From NCBI RefSeq assembly GCF_014077505.1, contig NZ_JACGWA010000003.1, positions 62,001 through 126,000 of the forward strand: a stretch of 64,000 nt of DNA, in the 5' to 3' direction. The notes under the pieces were generated by a model. It did no database searches, had not been told where the DNA came from, and was given only the letters and a program-made list of their open reading frames with translations. Below, in pieces: positions 47,772 through 57,544 of the stretch (positions are counted from its first letter, which is position 1; every line of letters starts with the position of its first letter). The DNA is from Colwellia sp. BRX10-3. Lineage in GTDB: Bacteria > Pseudomonadota > Gammaproteobacteria > Enterobacterales > Alteromonadaceae. The translations under genes were made by a program, and so were the position numbers.

Positions 47772-49559
47772 ATGCGCAGATCTTCCCATCAAAGCGAACA
47801 TGAAGTAACGACCTTTAATTGGCGTGTTGTTAAACTTTTAATGCCCTATCTGTTTGAATTTAAAACGCGAATTTTTTTAGCTTTAGCTTGCTTAGTGCTG
47901 ACAAAAATTGCGAGCGTTTATTTACCCTTTATTCTTAAAGACATTGTTGATGTTTTAGATAACCAACAAGAGAATAGAATTTACTTAGTACCATTTGCTT
48001 TAGTTGGCGCTTATGGTTTAGCAAGACTTACCATTGTTATATTTGCAGAAATTCGCGATACCTTATTTGGCCGTGTTACCGAACGCGCGATCCGCAGAAT
48101 TGGTTTAAAGGTTTTTCAGCACCTGCATAAATTGGATTTAGACTTTCATTTAAATCGCCAAACAGGTGGTTTATCGCGCGATATTGACCGTGGCACCTCA
48201 GGCATTAATTTTTTAATGCGCTTTATGATTTTTAATATTATTCCAACGCTGATAGAAATTATCATGGTAGTGGGTATTTTATTAGTAAATTACGGTATTT
48301 GGTTCGCGTTAATTACCTTATCTTCTATCGTGTTATATGTTGGTTACTCGGTTTATGCTACCGACTGGCGCACACGCTTTATACGCGAGGCCAATAAGGC
48401 TGATTCATCAAGTAATACCCGCGCTATCGATAGTTTACTCAATTATGAAACAGTAAAATACTTCACCAATGAAGATTTTGAGGCCAAAGCCTATGATAGC
48501 CAATTGGCTACTTGGGAGCAGGCCAAAATGAAGAACCGCTTATCTTTATTTGCTTTAAATGGCGGCCAGGCGCTTATTATTTCTTGTTCGATGACCGCAA
48601 TGTTGGCACTAGCCGCGTATGAAGTAACCTATGAAAATATGACATTAGGCGACTTTGTACTGATTAACGCCTTTATGATGCAACTTTTTATCCCGCTTAA
48701 TTTTTTAGGTTTTGTTTACCGTGAAATTAAAGGCTCACTTGCCAATATAGAACACATGTTTGAATTGATGTTAAGAAAGCCGACAATAGAAGACAGCGAA
48801 AATGCCGCTGTTTTGGCTTTATCTCAGGCAGAAATTAAATTTGAAGGTGTATCGTTCGCTTATAATGTAAAACGGCCCATTATTAAAAATATATCATTCA
48901 CTATTAAATCAGGGCACAAAATTGCTGTGGTTGGTGAAAGTGGCTCAGGTAAATCTACCTTAGTTAAGTTGTTGTTTAGGTTTTACGATTGTGACAGTGG
49001 GAAAATTACCATTGATGGGCAAAATATCCGTGAAGTAACACAGCATTCGCTAAGAAAAAACATTGGTATTGTGCCGCAAGATACTGTGCTATTTAACGAT
49101 ACACTTTTTGCTAATGTTAATTATGGCGAACCTGAAGCCAATGAAGAAAGAGTTAATAACGCCTTTAAGCTTGCTCATTTGTCTGATTTTGTTTCGAGAT
49201 TACCTGATGGTATGGAAACGGTCGTTGGCGAGCGAGGTTTAAAACTCTCTGGTGGAGAAAAACAACGGGTTGCTATTGCCCGCACTATTTTAAAGAATCC
49301 TCGTATATTAGTATTCGATGAAGCAACGTCTTCACTTGATAGCCAATCAGAACAAGCGATATTAAGCGCCATTAAAGAAGTAGCTGAACATAGAACCAGT
49401 TTAGTCATTGCTCATCGTTTATCGACCATAGTGGACGCCGATAATATTATTGTTATGCAACAAGGCGAAATTATTGAGCAGGGCACACACCAAGACCTAA
49501 TCGCTAAAAAAGGTCATTATTATAATATGTGGCAACTACAACAAAGTGCTAACAGCTAA
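47772..49559 (+). CDS. ABC transporter, Atm1/HMT1-type heavy-metal exporter family
   Basis: This 595-aa half-transporter has six membrane segments (about 35-320) and a C-terminal ATPase. Walker A is GESGSGKSTLVKLLFRFYD near residue 390, Q-loop GIVPQDTVLF near 430, signature LSGGEKQRVAIARTI near 492, Walker B ILVFDEATSSLDS near 514, and H-loop VIAHRLSTI. The membrane part has VTERAIRRIGLKVFQHLHKLDLDFH, split by the conserved LDLDFH turn, and TGGLSRDIDRGTSGI, typical of mitochondrial Atm1 and bacterial AtmA. Relatives export glutathione-metal or glutathione-persulfide species. It probably works as a homodimer. Confidence 0.92.
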   Translation: MRRSSHQSEHEVTTFNWRVVKLLMPYLFEFKTRIFLALACLVLTKIASVYLPFILKDIVDVLDNQQENRIYLVPFALVGAYGLARLTIVIFAEIRDTLFGRVTERAIRRIGLKVFQHLHKLDLDFHLNRQTGGLSRDIDRGTSGINFLMRFMIFNIIPTLIEIIMVVGILLVNYGIWFALITLSSIVLYVGYSVYATDWRTRFIREANKADSSSNTRAIDSLLNYETVKYFTNEDFEAKAYDSQLATWEQAKMKNRLSLFALNGGQALIISCSMTAMLALAAYEVTYENMTLGDFVLINAFMMQLFIPLNFLGFVYREIKGSLANIEHMFELMLRKPTIEDSENAAVLALSQAEIKFEGVSFAYNVKRPIIKNISFTIKSGHKIAVVGESGSGKSTLVKLLFRFYDCDSGKITIDGQNIREVTQHSLRKNIGIVPQDTVLFNDTLFANVNYGEPEANEERVNNAFKLAHLSDFVSRLPDGMETVVGERGLKLSGGEKQRVAIARTILKNPRILVFDEATSSLDSQSEQAILSAIKEVAEHRTSLVIAHRLSTIVDADNIIVMQQGEIIEQGTHQDLIAKKGHYYNMWQLQQSANS

Positions 49560-49661
49560 TGGATTTTCAGTTATAAAATTGTGAGAAGTAAAAGCCAGTA
49601 AGTGATTATCTATAATTGAAAGCCAGCAAGTGAATTAAGTAAAATATTGAGATAAGTTGTT

Positions 49662-50210
49662 ATGAGCGCAATACCTGAAATTGAACAAACCAAGCAATGG
49701 TTAGAGCAAGTGATTATAGGGTTAAACTTTTGCCCGTTCGCAAAAAAAGAGTTTGTTAATAACACTATTCATTATCATTCCAGTGATAAAGAACAGCTTA
49801 AATCAGCCTTAGTTGAACTTTTAGCGCAATGTCATTACTTACATGATAAGCCTGAAATCGAAACGAGTTTAGTTATTTATAATCAAGGTTTTCGAGACTT
49901 TAATCGTTTTTTAGATTTGGTTGATGATGCCAATCACCTTATCGTTGAATATGGCTTTGAGGGCATATTTCAACTGGCGACCTTTCATCCTGAATATTGT
50001 TTTGCAGATGCCAATTATGATGACGCTGGCAACTATACTAATCGCTCACCTTATCCCACTTTGCATTTAATTCGCGAACAAAGCATGGCTAAAGTGCTCA
50101 GTGTCTATAAAAACCCTGAAGCTATTCCTGATAATAATATCGCCTTAGCCGAGAAGAAAGGCGCGAATTATTTTCAAACCTTACTGAAAAATATTAAAAA
50201 CAACGCTTAG
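49662..50210 (+). CDS. DUF1415 family protein
   Basis: This 182-aa soluble protein begins with TKQWLEQVIIGLNFCPFAK, the hallmark of DUF1415, followed by FNRFLDLVDDAN and IFQLATFHPEYCFA. There is a single conserved cysteine in NFCPFA, and histidines in TFHPEY and TLHLIRE could take part in catalysis or metal binding. Function is unknown. It follows the ABC exporter gene on the same strand after about 100 bases. Confidence 0.88.
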   Translation: MSAIPEIEQTKQWLEQVIIGLNFCPFAKKEFVNNTIHYHSSDKEQLKSALVELLAQCHYLHDKPEIETSLVIYNQGFRDFNRFLDLVDDANHLIVEYGFEGIFQLATFHPEYCFADANYDDAGNYTNRSPYPTLHLIREQSMAKVLSVYKNPEAIPDNNIALAEKKGANYFQTLLKNIKNNA

Positions 50211-50332
50211 CCTTTTATAATATGAATAACTCTTTTAGCTTATTCACACACACCTACGAATTGCGATATACTGACGGCAATTAAGATAAAATAAGCGTTA
50301 ATTATACGTTTAATCATTAGGTAATATTTTTT

Positions 50333-51121
50333 GTGGAAAAACTTCCTGTTGTAAAAGTTGGTGGTAGTGTTGAAGAAGCCGTTAAAGGCGAGTATGAACT
50401 TGATGTAGCGGCTATATTGAAAGAAGCATGGCAAATTACCTTGAAGTCGCGCATGGCGATTAATTTAGGGTTATTAACCTGTTTGATCATTGGTATGTTG
50501 GTTTCAATGTTAGTTAGCAGCCAATTAGGTGGCATTGAAGTAGCAATTCAAGACCAACAATCAGCAACTCTACTCAATATTATTGTGACTTTAGTTGTCT
50601 ATCCATTTATTGTTGGTGTTGAAATGATGGGCGTTTTTCATTCTGTTGGCTTAAAAACTCAACCAAAATTGATTTTTGGCTTTTTAAAACGCGGCAGTTG
50701 GGTTGCGGTTAGTGCCTTACTAACGTCTACCTTAGTTACCATAGGTTTAACATTATTTTATTTACCCGGAATATTTTTAGCGGTAGCCTTGTCGCTAGTA
50801 TTGCCTTTGGTGGTAGAAAAGAAAATGTCACCTATAAAAGCAATTTGGGTCAGTATTCAAGCGACACGTTTTCAATGGTTTAAAATATTTTCAATTTATT
50901 TGATTCTAGCGTTGGCAGTTTTGGTTTCTGCTTTACCTGTTGCCGCTGCTGGTGCTTCAGAATTAGGCTTTATTGCGATCGCATTTTTCCTTTTCTGTTT
51001 GGCTTATTTAGCGCCATTGTTTTATAACGTTAAGGGGATTTTGTATCGAGAAATATTTGGTTTACAAATGCAAACATCTGCAGATCAAAGTAAAACAATA
51101 ACGGACACTTTTTCTGCTTAA
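50333..51121 (+). CDS. conserved inner-membrane protein of unknown function
   Basis: This 262-aa protein has a polar N-terminus of about 40 residues with VGGSVEEAVKGEYELDVAAILKEA, followed by five or six membrane segments. It resembles the multi-pass proteins with DUF975- or glycerophosphodiester-phosphodiesterase-membrane-like folds, but I cannot place it in a family with certainty. The start is GTG at 50333, with no good ATG nearby and a weak ribosome site. It precedes the glucosaminidase gene on the same strand. Confidence 0.7.
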   Translation: MEKLPVVKVGGSVEEAVKGEYELDVAAILKEAWQITLKSRMAINLGLLTCLIIGMLVSMLVSSQLGGIEVAIQDQQSATLLNIIVTLVVYPFIVGVEMMGVFHSVGLKTQPKLIFGFLKRGSWVAVSALLTSTLVTIGLTLFYLPGIFLAVALSLVLPLVVEKKMSPIKAIWVSIQATRFQWFKIFSIYLILALAVLVSALPVAAAGASELGFIAIAFFLFCLAYLAPLFYNVKGILYREIFGLQMQTSADQSKTITDTFSA

Positions 51122-51191
51122 TGGCTATTACTTTGTAAAGTTTGCTCAGTGAATAATACTAAAAATAATTGCATAAGGAGCTTTTGACTTG

Positions 51192-52043
51192 ATGAAATTT
51201 AATAAACAGTTTTTCTTAGGATTGATTTTTTTCACTTTGTTTGGTGTTGGTTTAATTGCACCATTTACTTTTTTACCTTTACCGGAAAGTACACAGACCG
51301 AACAAATTATTGAGCAGAAAACGACAAAATCGCCAAAAAAGGTGATTAAAAAAGTTGAACAACCACTGCATGATGTTAATTTACCTAACTTTGCCAAAAT
51401 TCGAGATGTAAAAGAGAAAAAACGAAAATTTTTCGCTTTTATTAAGCCTGCGGTAATGGCTGAAAATAAAAAGATACTTGCTAAGCGTGTTGAAGTAGAG
51501 CGTTTAATAGAACAGTTGACCTTAGAGCAACCTTTTAGCGTCGAAGATGAAGCGTTAGTAGCAAAGTTAATTACGCAATATAAAGTCAGTAAAAAATTCT
51601 CACTATTAAAGCAGCTCTATGAATTACAGCTTAAAGTAGACGTTATTCCGCAAGCGCTTGTATTAGTGCAGGCGGCAAATGAGTCAGCTTGGGGGACTTC
51701 TCGGTTCGCCCGAATAGGTTTAAATTTTTTCGGTGTTTGGTGTTATAGCGAGGGGTGTGGCATGGTGCCGAATAGTCGTAATTCAGGTGCAGCACATGAA
51801 GTCGCCGCATACAGTTCTGTAAAACAAGGCGTTGAGCGCTATTTACATAACATTAATACGCATCGGGCCTATAACGTATTTAGGCTTATTCGTGGCCAAT
51901 TAAGGGAACAAAACCAACATCTGGCACCAGAAATATTAGCTACAGGCTTAACAGCTTACTCTGAACGTGGTGCGGATTATGTTTTAGAACTCACTGAGAT
52001 GATCCGACATAATCGTCCATACTTTAATCTTACAAATAAATAG
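51192..52043 (+). CDS. Bax-like glucosaminidase-domain protein
   Basis: This protein of about 283 aa belongs to the Bax family (COG2992). Residues 7-26 are a single membrane anchor or uncleaved signal. Residues about 120-280 form a glucosaminidase/mannosyl-glycoprotein endo-beta-N-acetylglucosaminidase-like domain with QAANESAWGTSRFARIGLNFFG, split by the catalytic-type glutamate turn ANESAWG, and AYSSVKQGVERYLHNINTH. It likely cuts peptidoglycan or binds it in the periplasm. AAGGAG is 8 bases before a TTG at 51189 and 11 before the ATG, so either start is possible. Confidence 0.87.
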   Translation: MKFNKQFFLGLIFFTLFGVGLIAPFTFLPLPESTQTEQIIEQKTTKSPKKVIKKVEQPLHDVNLPNFAKIRDVKEKKRKFFAFIKPAVMAENKKILAKRVEVERLIEQLTLEQPFSVEDEALVAKLITQYKVSKKFSLLKQLYELQLKVDVIPQALVLVQAANESAWGTSRFARIGLNFFGVWCYSEGCGMVPNSRNSGAAHEVAAYSSVKQGVERYLHNINTHRAYNVFRLIRGQLREQNQHLAPEILATGLTAYSERGADYVLELTEMIRHNRPYFNLTNK

Positions 52044-52215
52044 ATCTTTAGTAGCTTTGCCGTTCCAAGTATAAAACTATACTGAACGGCAAAACTGTAA
52101 AATAATTTACTCTAAGATTAAAACTAAACCGTTAGCCAACATTAAACCAAGCAATACGCTGTGCTTCATAAGCTAACGTTAAATATGGCTTAATCATTGA
52201 AAAGTTTAGGTAATA

Positions 52216-53148
52216 TTATTTTATCTCTGTTACTTTCAATAAATTTTCTTGATGAATGTTAACAGGGTTATTTTCAGGTACTGCTTGAGCAAAGGTTTCT
52301 TGATCAAAAGCGGTATCGCCACCGTTGATAATCCCAGAGCTTGAATTGATACCTTTAAAGTCAAAGAGTTCGCTGTCACATAAATGTGAAGGCACAACGT
52401 TTTTGATCGCAGTAAACATAGATTCTATTCGCCCAGGATGGTTTTTATCCCAATCTTGTAGCATTGCCTTAATGTTTTGACGTTGTAAGTTAGGCTGTGA
52501 ACCACATAAGTTACAAGGGATAATAGGAAATTGCTTTAGCGCAGCATACTGAATTAGCTCTTGTTCTTTACAAAATGCTAATGGACGAATAACTACATGT
52601 TCGCCATTGTCAGACACAAGCTTTGCTGGCATTGATTTAAGCTTACCGCCGTAAAACATATTTAGCATTAAGGTTTCTAGCATGTCGTCGCGATGATGAC
52701 CCAGTGCAACTTTAGTGGCTCCTAACGCTTTCGCCGCTTTATACAGCAATGCTCGGCGTAAACGTGAACATAAGCTACAGGTTGTTTTCCCTTCAGGAAT
52801 TTTCTCTTTAACGATAGCGTAGGTGTCTTCTTCAACGATTTTATAAGCGACACCAATTGATTCAAGGTAATTTGGTAATATATGCTCAGGAAAACCCGGT
52901 TGCTTTTGGTCGAGGTTAACCGCAATTAAGTCAAAATGAATAGGTGCAGACTTTTTCAAAAGCATTAATATCTCAAGCATGGCATAGCTGTCTTTACCAC
53001 CTGACACACACACCATTATTTTATCGCCGTCTTCAATCATATTGTATTGGGCAATAGCTTGACCAACATGACGTCGTAAACGTTTTTCAAGCTTTTCTAA
53101 CTGCGTGTTTTGGCTTGGAGATAGGGCTGATTTTAAAACTGCGCTCAT
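52216..53148 (-). CDS. ttcA: tRNA 2-thiocytidine(32) synthetase
   Basis: This 310-aa enzyme thiolates cytidine 32 in a set of tRNAs using ATP and an Fe-S cluster. The PP-loop is [12 protein letters not shown] near residue 48. Cysteines in CSLC near 123 and in CNLCG near 213 are the expected cluster ligands. [20 protein letters not shown] is conserved in the family. E. coli TtcA is 311 aa. It is monocistronic, with a 685-base gap upstream. Confidence 0.96.
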   Translation of the reverse strand: MSAVLKSALSPSQNTQLEKLEKRLRRHVGQAIAQYNMIEDGDKIMVCVSGGKDSYAMLEILMLLKKSAPIHFDLIAVNLDQKQPGFPEHILPNYLESIGVAYKIVEEDTYAIVKEKIPEGKTTCSLCSRLRRALLYKAAKALGATKVALGHHRDDMLETLMLNMFYGGKLKSMPAKLVSDNGEHVVIRPLAFCKEQELIQYAALKQFPIIPCNLCGSQPNLQRQNIKAMLQDWDKNHPGRIESMFTAIKNVVPSHLCDSELFDFKGINSSSGIINGGDTAFDQETFAQAVPENNPVNIHQENLLKVTEIK

Positions 53149-53833
53149 AATAAATTCCTGATAAATATTGGCGCGTAGTATAGCCGAAGTAGCTTAATGA
53201 ACAAAGTTGAACTTGGACAATTTATTTATCTAATTTAACTTTATATTTTTAATACTTTTGAAGTGTAAGCTTATGATTAACTTATAGTACTTTTTAAAAT
53301 AAGGTAAAGGTGTTTTTTCAATGATATTTGGGCTAAAGCTAAATCCCAAAAGTAATGAAAATTTAAGCTATAAATCTTGCAAAATAATTCGAAAAACCGG
53401 TCCAGGTTTGAGGGTCTATCGCGAGTCGTATTCTTGACTGTATGATGAGTGTTGATGCGGGTATTTAGGCATTTCAAACGAGCGAAAACATATAGGCATG
53501 CATGTAATATTACTACTAACTAATGTGAGCGTTTAACCAACGTTAAATATGACTAATGTTTTGAATATGCTGAACTGGTAATTTGTAAAATTATACAACG
53601 ACTACAATTTTTATTTAACACTCAGGTTTTTGTTGTTGGCTGCCTTAACGAGTAGTAATACTAAGGTGTTTATAATTGGCTATTTACTGGGGTATGAATG
53701 AGCACTGAACGGTAGTTGTCGGCATTAGAATTAACAATCAATTTTTGTGTTTAGTTGACACTAACAGTATGAAAAGGTTAATGTCTTTCCTGATCGACGA
53801 GCAGAACTTAAGTGGTTAATAAAAGGAATTAAT
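53149..53833. other. 685-base intergenic region, no gene seen
   Basis: No frame here has a good start plus recognisable product. The region is AT-rich throughout. A possible promoter, TTGACA at 53755-53760 with TTAATG 17 bases later, lies about 50 bases before the lipoprotein gene. The left end should hold the ttcA promoter. Confidence 0.5.
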
Positions 53834-54307
53834 ATGAAACACATTGTAAGCATTATTTTTATCGCATTTTTGATTTCCTGTGGTGGTGATAATAATGGTG
53901 ACTTTAATTTGGATGAAGTTAAAGCAAGCATAGAAGCTAATCATACTAAATGGAAACTAAGTGCATTGTCAGACTATTCATATACGTATCAACGAAATTT
54001 AGGGGATTGCCCTACGGCAGATGAATTACCTGCGATGGATATAACAGTGGAAGATAATGAAGTTGTATCTGTATTCTATGCGGGTACAAGTGAAATACTT
54101 GATTTTGATAATGCCCCAACGATTGATACTATTTTTGGTGCGATGCTTGATTCATTAAGCGCAAAGCCAATAAAGTTTAGAAAATCAAAAAATGATAGCT
54201 CATTACCTAGCTTCGATGATTCTTTAGGCTATCCATCAATGTTCTATATAGATATATCCTCAAAAGATTGCGATGCTACATTGATCAGAGTAACTGACTT
54301 TTATTAA
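53834..54307 (+). CDS. DUF6174-like lipoprotein
   Basis: This 157-aa lipoprotein has a signal peptide ending in the lipobox LISC, followed by GGDNNGD. The mature part has WKLSALSDYSYTYQR, then TVEDNEVVSVFYAG and IDTIFGAMLDSLSAKP. These match the pattern I recall for DUF6174 (a central SYSYTY-like beta strand, and a helix with IDxxF). Two further cysteines (GDCPT and KDCDAT) could form a disulfide. AAAGGAAT precedes the ATG. Function is unknown. It lies 259 bases upstream of the hydrolase gene on the same strand, but no shared transcript is evident. Confidence 0.75.
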   Translation: MKHIVSIIFIAFLISCGGDNNGDFNLDEVKASIEANHTKWKLSALSDYSYTYQRNLGDCPTADELPAMDITVEDNEVVSVFYAGTSEILDFDNAPTIDTIFGAMLDSLSAKPIKFRKSKNDSSLPSFDDSLGYPSMFYIDISSKDCDATLIRVTDFY

Positions 54308-54566
54308 CGTTACTCTGGAGAATTGAATTCGACCGAATATTTTAAAGTTCAAGGGCTAATGCGCTTATAAAACCGACATTAAAATTGTGTGAAGGAGTGA
54401 TAATTTTTAGGGCAATATCAGCCAAGATTATCTGCTCGCTTGTGAGGCAGGTTTAAGCAACATTGCCGAGTGTGGAGTTCAAATTCAAGATGTTTATTTT
54501 TCGCTTGTATTAAGGAGTTAAATTGAACATTATAAGATATACTATATTTGACTAGTTTATCTAAAT

Positions 54567-55373
54567 ATGCCTTTCAATATCAATGTACGAGAGCGAAATA
54601 ACGTCAAAGTAACAGGCAATGGTGAAACAACACTTATGCTTGCCCATGGTTTTGGCTGTGACCAAAATATGTGGCGATTTATGCTTCCGTCGTTGGAGTC
54701 TAATTATAAAGTTGTACTATTTGATTATGTTGGATGCGGTCAATCAGATATCTCTGCGTTTGATAAAAAACGCTACCAAACTCTTGATGGCTATGTTCAA
54801 GATGTTATTGAAATTTGCGAAGAGTTAAAGCTTCAAAATATTGTATTTATCGGACATTCTGTTAGTAGCATGATTGGAATGCTCGCTGCTCTTCAGTCAC
54901 CAACTATTTTTTCCAAAATAGTGATGATTTGTCCTTCCCCTTGTTTTTTAAATTTACCACCGGATTATTTTGGTGGTTTTGAAAGGGATGACTTAGAAGA
55001 ACTGATCACTTTGATGGACAAAAACTATATCGGCTGGGCCAATTATCTAGCTCCTTTGGTTATGGGGCAAAGCAATAACACCGAATTAATTAAAGAGTTG
55101 GAAGAAAGTTTTTGTTCTACAGATCCTAATTATGCCAAACCTTTTGCCAAGGCTACGTTCTTTTCTGATGACAGAGCAGCTTTAACTAAACTGCACTTAC
55201 CAACCATGATATTGCAGAGTAGTGACGACAATTTAGCATCGGTTGAGGTAGGTGAATACATACATAAAAAAATACCTAATTCGGTTCTAAAAGTTATTGA
55301 TTCTCAAGGACATTGTTTACATATGACAGCGCCTGATTCTGTACTTCAAGCCATTGAGCAATTTTTAGGGTGA
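54567..55373 (+). CDS. RsbQ-like alpha/beta hydrolase
   Basis: This 268-aa cytosolic alpha/beta hydrolase resembles RsbQ of Bacillus subtilis, the hydrolase needed to activate the PAS-domain phosphatase RsbP under energy stress, and plant KAI2/D14 receptors. The start region LMLAHGFGCDQNMWR, the nucleophile in IGHSVSSM (S98), the acid in QSSDDN (D221 by RsbQ numbering plus 2) and the histidine in GHCLHM (H249) form the triad. CPSPCFLNLPPDYFGGFER and MDKNYIGWAN are close to RsbQ. Its TGA stop overlaps the GTG start of the PAS-GGDEF gene (GTGA), showing translational coupling. It probably makes or binds a small ligand for the PAS domain. Confidence 0.9.
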   Translation: MPFNINVRERNNVKVTGNGETTLMLAHGFGCDQNMWRFMLPSLESNYKVVLFDYVGCGQSDISAFDKKRYQTLDGYVQDVIEICEELKLQNIVFIGHSVSSMIGMLAALQSPTIFSKIVMICPSPCFLNLPPDYFGGFERDDLEELITLMDKNYIGWANYLAPLVMGQSNNTELIKELEESFCSTDPNYAKPFAKATFFSDDRAALTKLHLPTMILQSSDDNLASVEVGEYIHKKIPNSVLKVIDSQGHCLHMTAPDSVLQAIEQFLG

Positions 55374-56281
55374 TAACACCAACTCTGGACTCCTTTCCGT
55401 GTATTTTGATAATAACGGATATGCAGACCAATAAACTTGAATATTGCAATAAATACGCGTTGGATGTATTGGGTCTAGATTCAAATAAAACAACTGAATA
55501 TAGCTTGTTTGACATTATTTCTAAGGCTAGTTCTATATTCTTCGAAAGTTATATTCTACCTACCATTGTTAGCTCAGGATCATGCCAAGAAATACAAATA
55601 TCGTTAATGTTGAATCCCAACGAAAAAGTCGCCGCTGTTGCTAATGTTAAGCTAGTTGAGTCAAAAATATTCTGGTCTATATACTTAGCTGTTGCTCGTG
55701 ACAAACTATATCAAGAGCTTTTAGATGCAAGAGGAGATTTAGAAAACAAAACTGAAGAATTAACCTTGTTATCAAGAATTGACCCGTTAACAAGATTACT
55801 TAATCGTAGAGCTGCAATTGATGATTTCACCAAAATCTTTAATCTACTACATCGTAACTTTGTGCCCGTCTCATTGGCGCTAATTGACATAGATTGGTTT
55901 AAAAAAATTAATGATACCTACGGGCATGGCCGAGGTGATGAAATTTTAATCGAGCTTTCTTCTATCTTGAAAAAAGTGACTCGCACTAGTGATATTGTGG
56001 CACGTTGGGGAGGCGAAGAGTTTTTAGTGATCTTGTACAATTCAAACCTCGAAAATACTCGAATATTCAGTGAGCGACTGCATAGAGAAATTAATAGCAT
56101 TAAGCTTGCCGGAGATAACAAATTATCTATTAGTGTCGGGGTGACTGCTTTAAAAATCGATAATTTAACTTGTTCTAATGTCATTGAGAAATCTGTCAAG
56201 GAAGCTGACATAGCATTATATGAGGCGAAAGATAATGGTCGCAACAGAACTGAATTTTTTGACGATATAAACTCCAATTAG
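55370..56281 (+). CDS. PAS-GGDEF diguanylate cyclase
   Basis: This 303-aa protein has an N-terminal PAS domain (about 5-112, with ITDMQTNKLEYCNKYALDVLG and SSIFFESYILPTI), a short coiled coil (112-134), and a GGDEF domain (135-300). The active-site motif is GGEEF at 214-218, preceded by DIDWFKKINDTYGHGRGD. The inhibitory site RxxD is intact as RTSD (205-208), so c-di-GMP product feedback is likely. There is no membrane segment. The start is GTG, overlapping the hydrolase stop by four bases. The domain order suggests the PAS domain receives a signal from the hydrolase and switches c-di-GMP synthesis. Confidence 0.92.
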   Translation: MITPTLDSFPCILIITDMQTNKLEYCNKYALDVLGLDSNKTTEYSLFDIISKASSIFFESYILPTIVSSGSCQEIQISLMLNPNEKVAAVANVKLVESKIFWSIYLAVARDKLYQELLDARGDLENKTEELTLLSRIDPLTRLLNRRAAIDDFTKIFNLLHRNFVPVSLALIDIDWFKKINDTYGHGRGDEILIELSSILKKVTRTSDIVARWGGEEFLVILYNSNLENTRIFSERLHREINSIKLAGDNKLSISVGVTALKIDNLTCSNVIEKSVKEADIALYEAKDNGRNRTEFFDDINSN

Positions 56282-56646
56282 ATATAACCTACTGTACCCT
56301 CTAATAAAATTATAAATGGTCGATTGAACTCACATGGCGCAGGAGCCATTCACAGCAACTTTCAATCTGCTATGCTTCCTGCAAGATCATAGCTAACATT
56401 GGTATTTCGTATACCACCGCTAGCTTTCAGGCATAGAATTTGGTGTTATATGCTTTTTCAGCCGACTTACTTAAATGACATAGTTGACCTACCTCTTTGA
56501 CAAGCTTAATGTCAGCATAGAGCTGTTTTTTTTTATCGTTCGTGATAAATAAATATAAATAGGGTCAGATTCAAAAGCACTATGACCGAAGGTCATTGCC
56601 AATTGCGCCATTTATAATGAATACTATCGTATATATGGGGGGAGAT
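56282..56646. other. intergenic region upstream of the decayed gene
   Basis: No intact gene is visible. A short hairpin (TGGTAT, TTCGT, ATACCA) lies near 56400, and AATAGGGTCAGAT at 56558-56570 is repeated in inverted form near 57459. The gap ends in a strong ribosome site (GGGGGGAG) before the ATG of the pseudogene. Confidence 0.5.
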
Positions 56647-57302
56647 ATGATTTAAAGCAGTGTAACAAAGCATGCTAAAGAGCAAAACTGGTTTGCGGTT
56701 TTTGTGGATTTTCTTATTGTCGTGGTGGGTGTGTTTATTGGTATTTAGGTAGCAAATTGGAACGAATCTCAGCATTAAACGACAAAGAAGCAAAGCTACT
56801 GATTGAGCTAAAACGTGAAATTAAAATGGGTATTGATGCCACTACATCGAAGGGTGATGCCTCACAATGGCAGGATATCAGAATAAGTCGCTCAATATAT
56901 GATGAAATGCGCAAACTTGGCTTACCGCACAGCCGAACAATTATTGACAGTTTTGAACTCGTTCTTGCACAGAATGAAGGGAACGCTGTAATTTTTGATG
57001 ACAAACCTGTTTACCGTAACCGAATCAGACAATTGATACCATTCGCAGTCCAAAAGTTTTATTGGAATAATTGTTATACTTATACAGGTGGTGTTGAAAC
57101 TTATTTACAAAACTGTCCAGAGGGAATAACTAAAGAACTTGCTTCTTAAGTACTTAAAACTATTCTTAGCTAACCAGATATTAAACGTCATTTGACAGCT
57201 TGGGTAAGCGATTTAGTGACAGTCCCATCTAATTTTGATGATCAAAACACGGAAGCCTTAAAAACTATTGCTCTTATTGATGCCGAATTGCAACATCATT
57301 GA
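56647..57302 (+). pseudogene. decayed DUF6090-like membrane protein gene
   Basis: Starting at ATG 56647, behind a strong ribosome site, the frame reads M-I-stop, then SSVTKHAKEQNWFAVFVDFL and IVVVGVFIGI-stop-VANWNES. It then shifts frame to continue as ALNDKEAKLLIELKREIKMG. The rest runs to stop codons at 57147 and about 57180, with PDIKRHLTAWVSDLVTVPS after them, ending near 57302. The one-helix lead KHAKEQNWFAVFVDFLIVVVGVF, split here, is typical of DUF6090-like proteins. At least four stops and one frameshift make it nonfunctional. The 130-codon fragment at 56757-57149 is the longest open piece. Confidence 0.82.
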
Positions 57303-57544
57303 TTTGAAATATAAACAGACATCCATCTTTATTGCTGAACTTCAAAAATTTCTGAGGGTAGAAATTGGCACTTTGAAATCATTTAAATTCAACATCATGA
57401 CTTCAAAGTACTAAAATACCTATCGGCAATTAAATATCACTAGCTGAAATCAATTGCTCTGACCCCTTTTATTGTCTTATGTTGGCTGTCTGGTCAAAGT
57501 TGCCAACAGAAACTTTGTTTTTGTCATCCTTTAATATTTTATGA

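Noticed and set aside
53277-53477. 66-aa reverse-strand ORF in the ttcA upstream gap
   Set aside because: It has no ribosome site and a composition typical of chance frames in AT-rich DNA.
56757-57149. 130-codon open frame as an intact gene
   Set aside because: Its upstream part continues in another frame with the ribosome site and membrane lead, and the protein reading continues after its stop. It is a pseudogene fragment.
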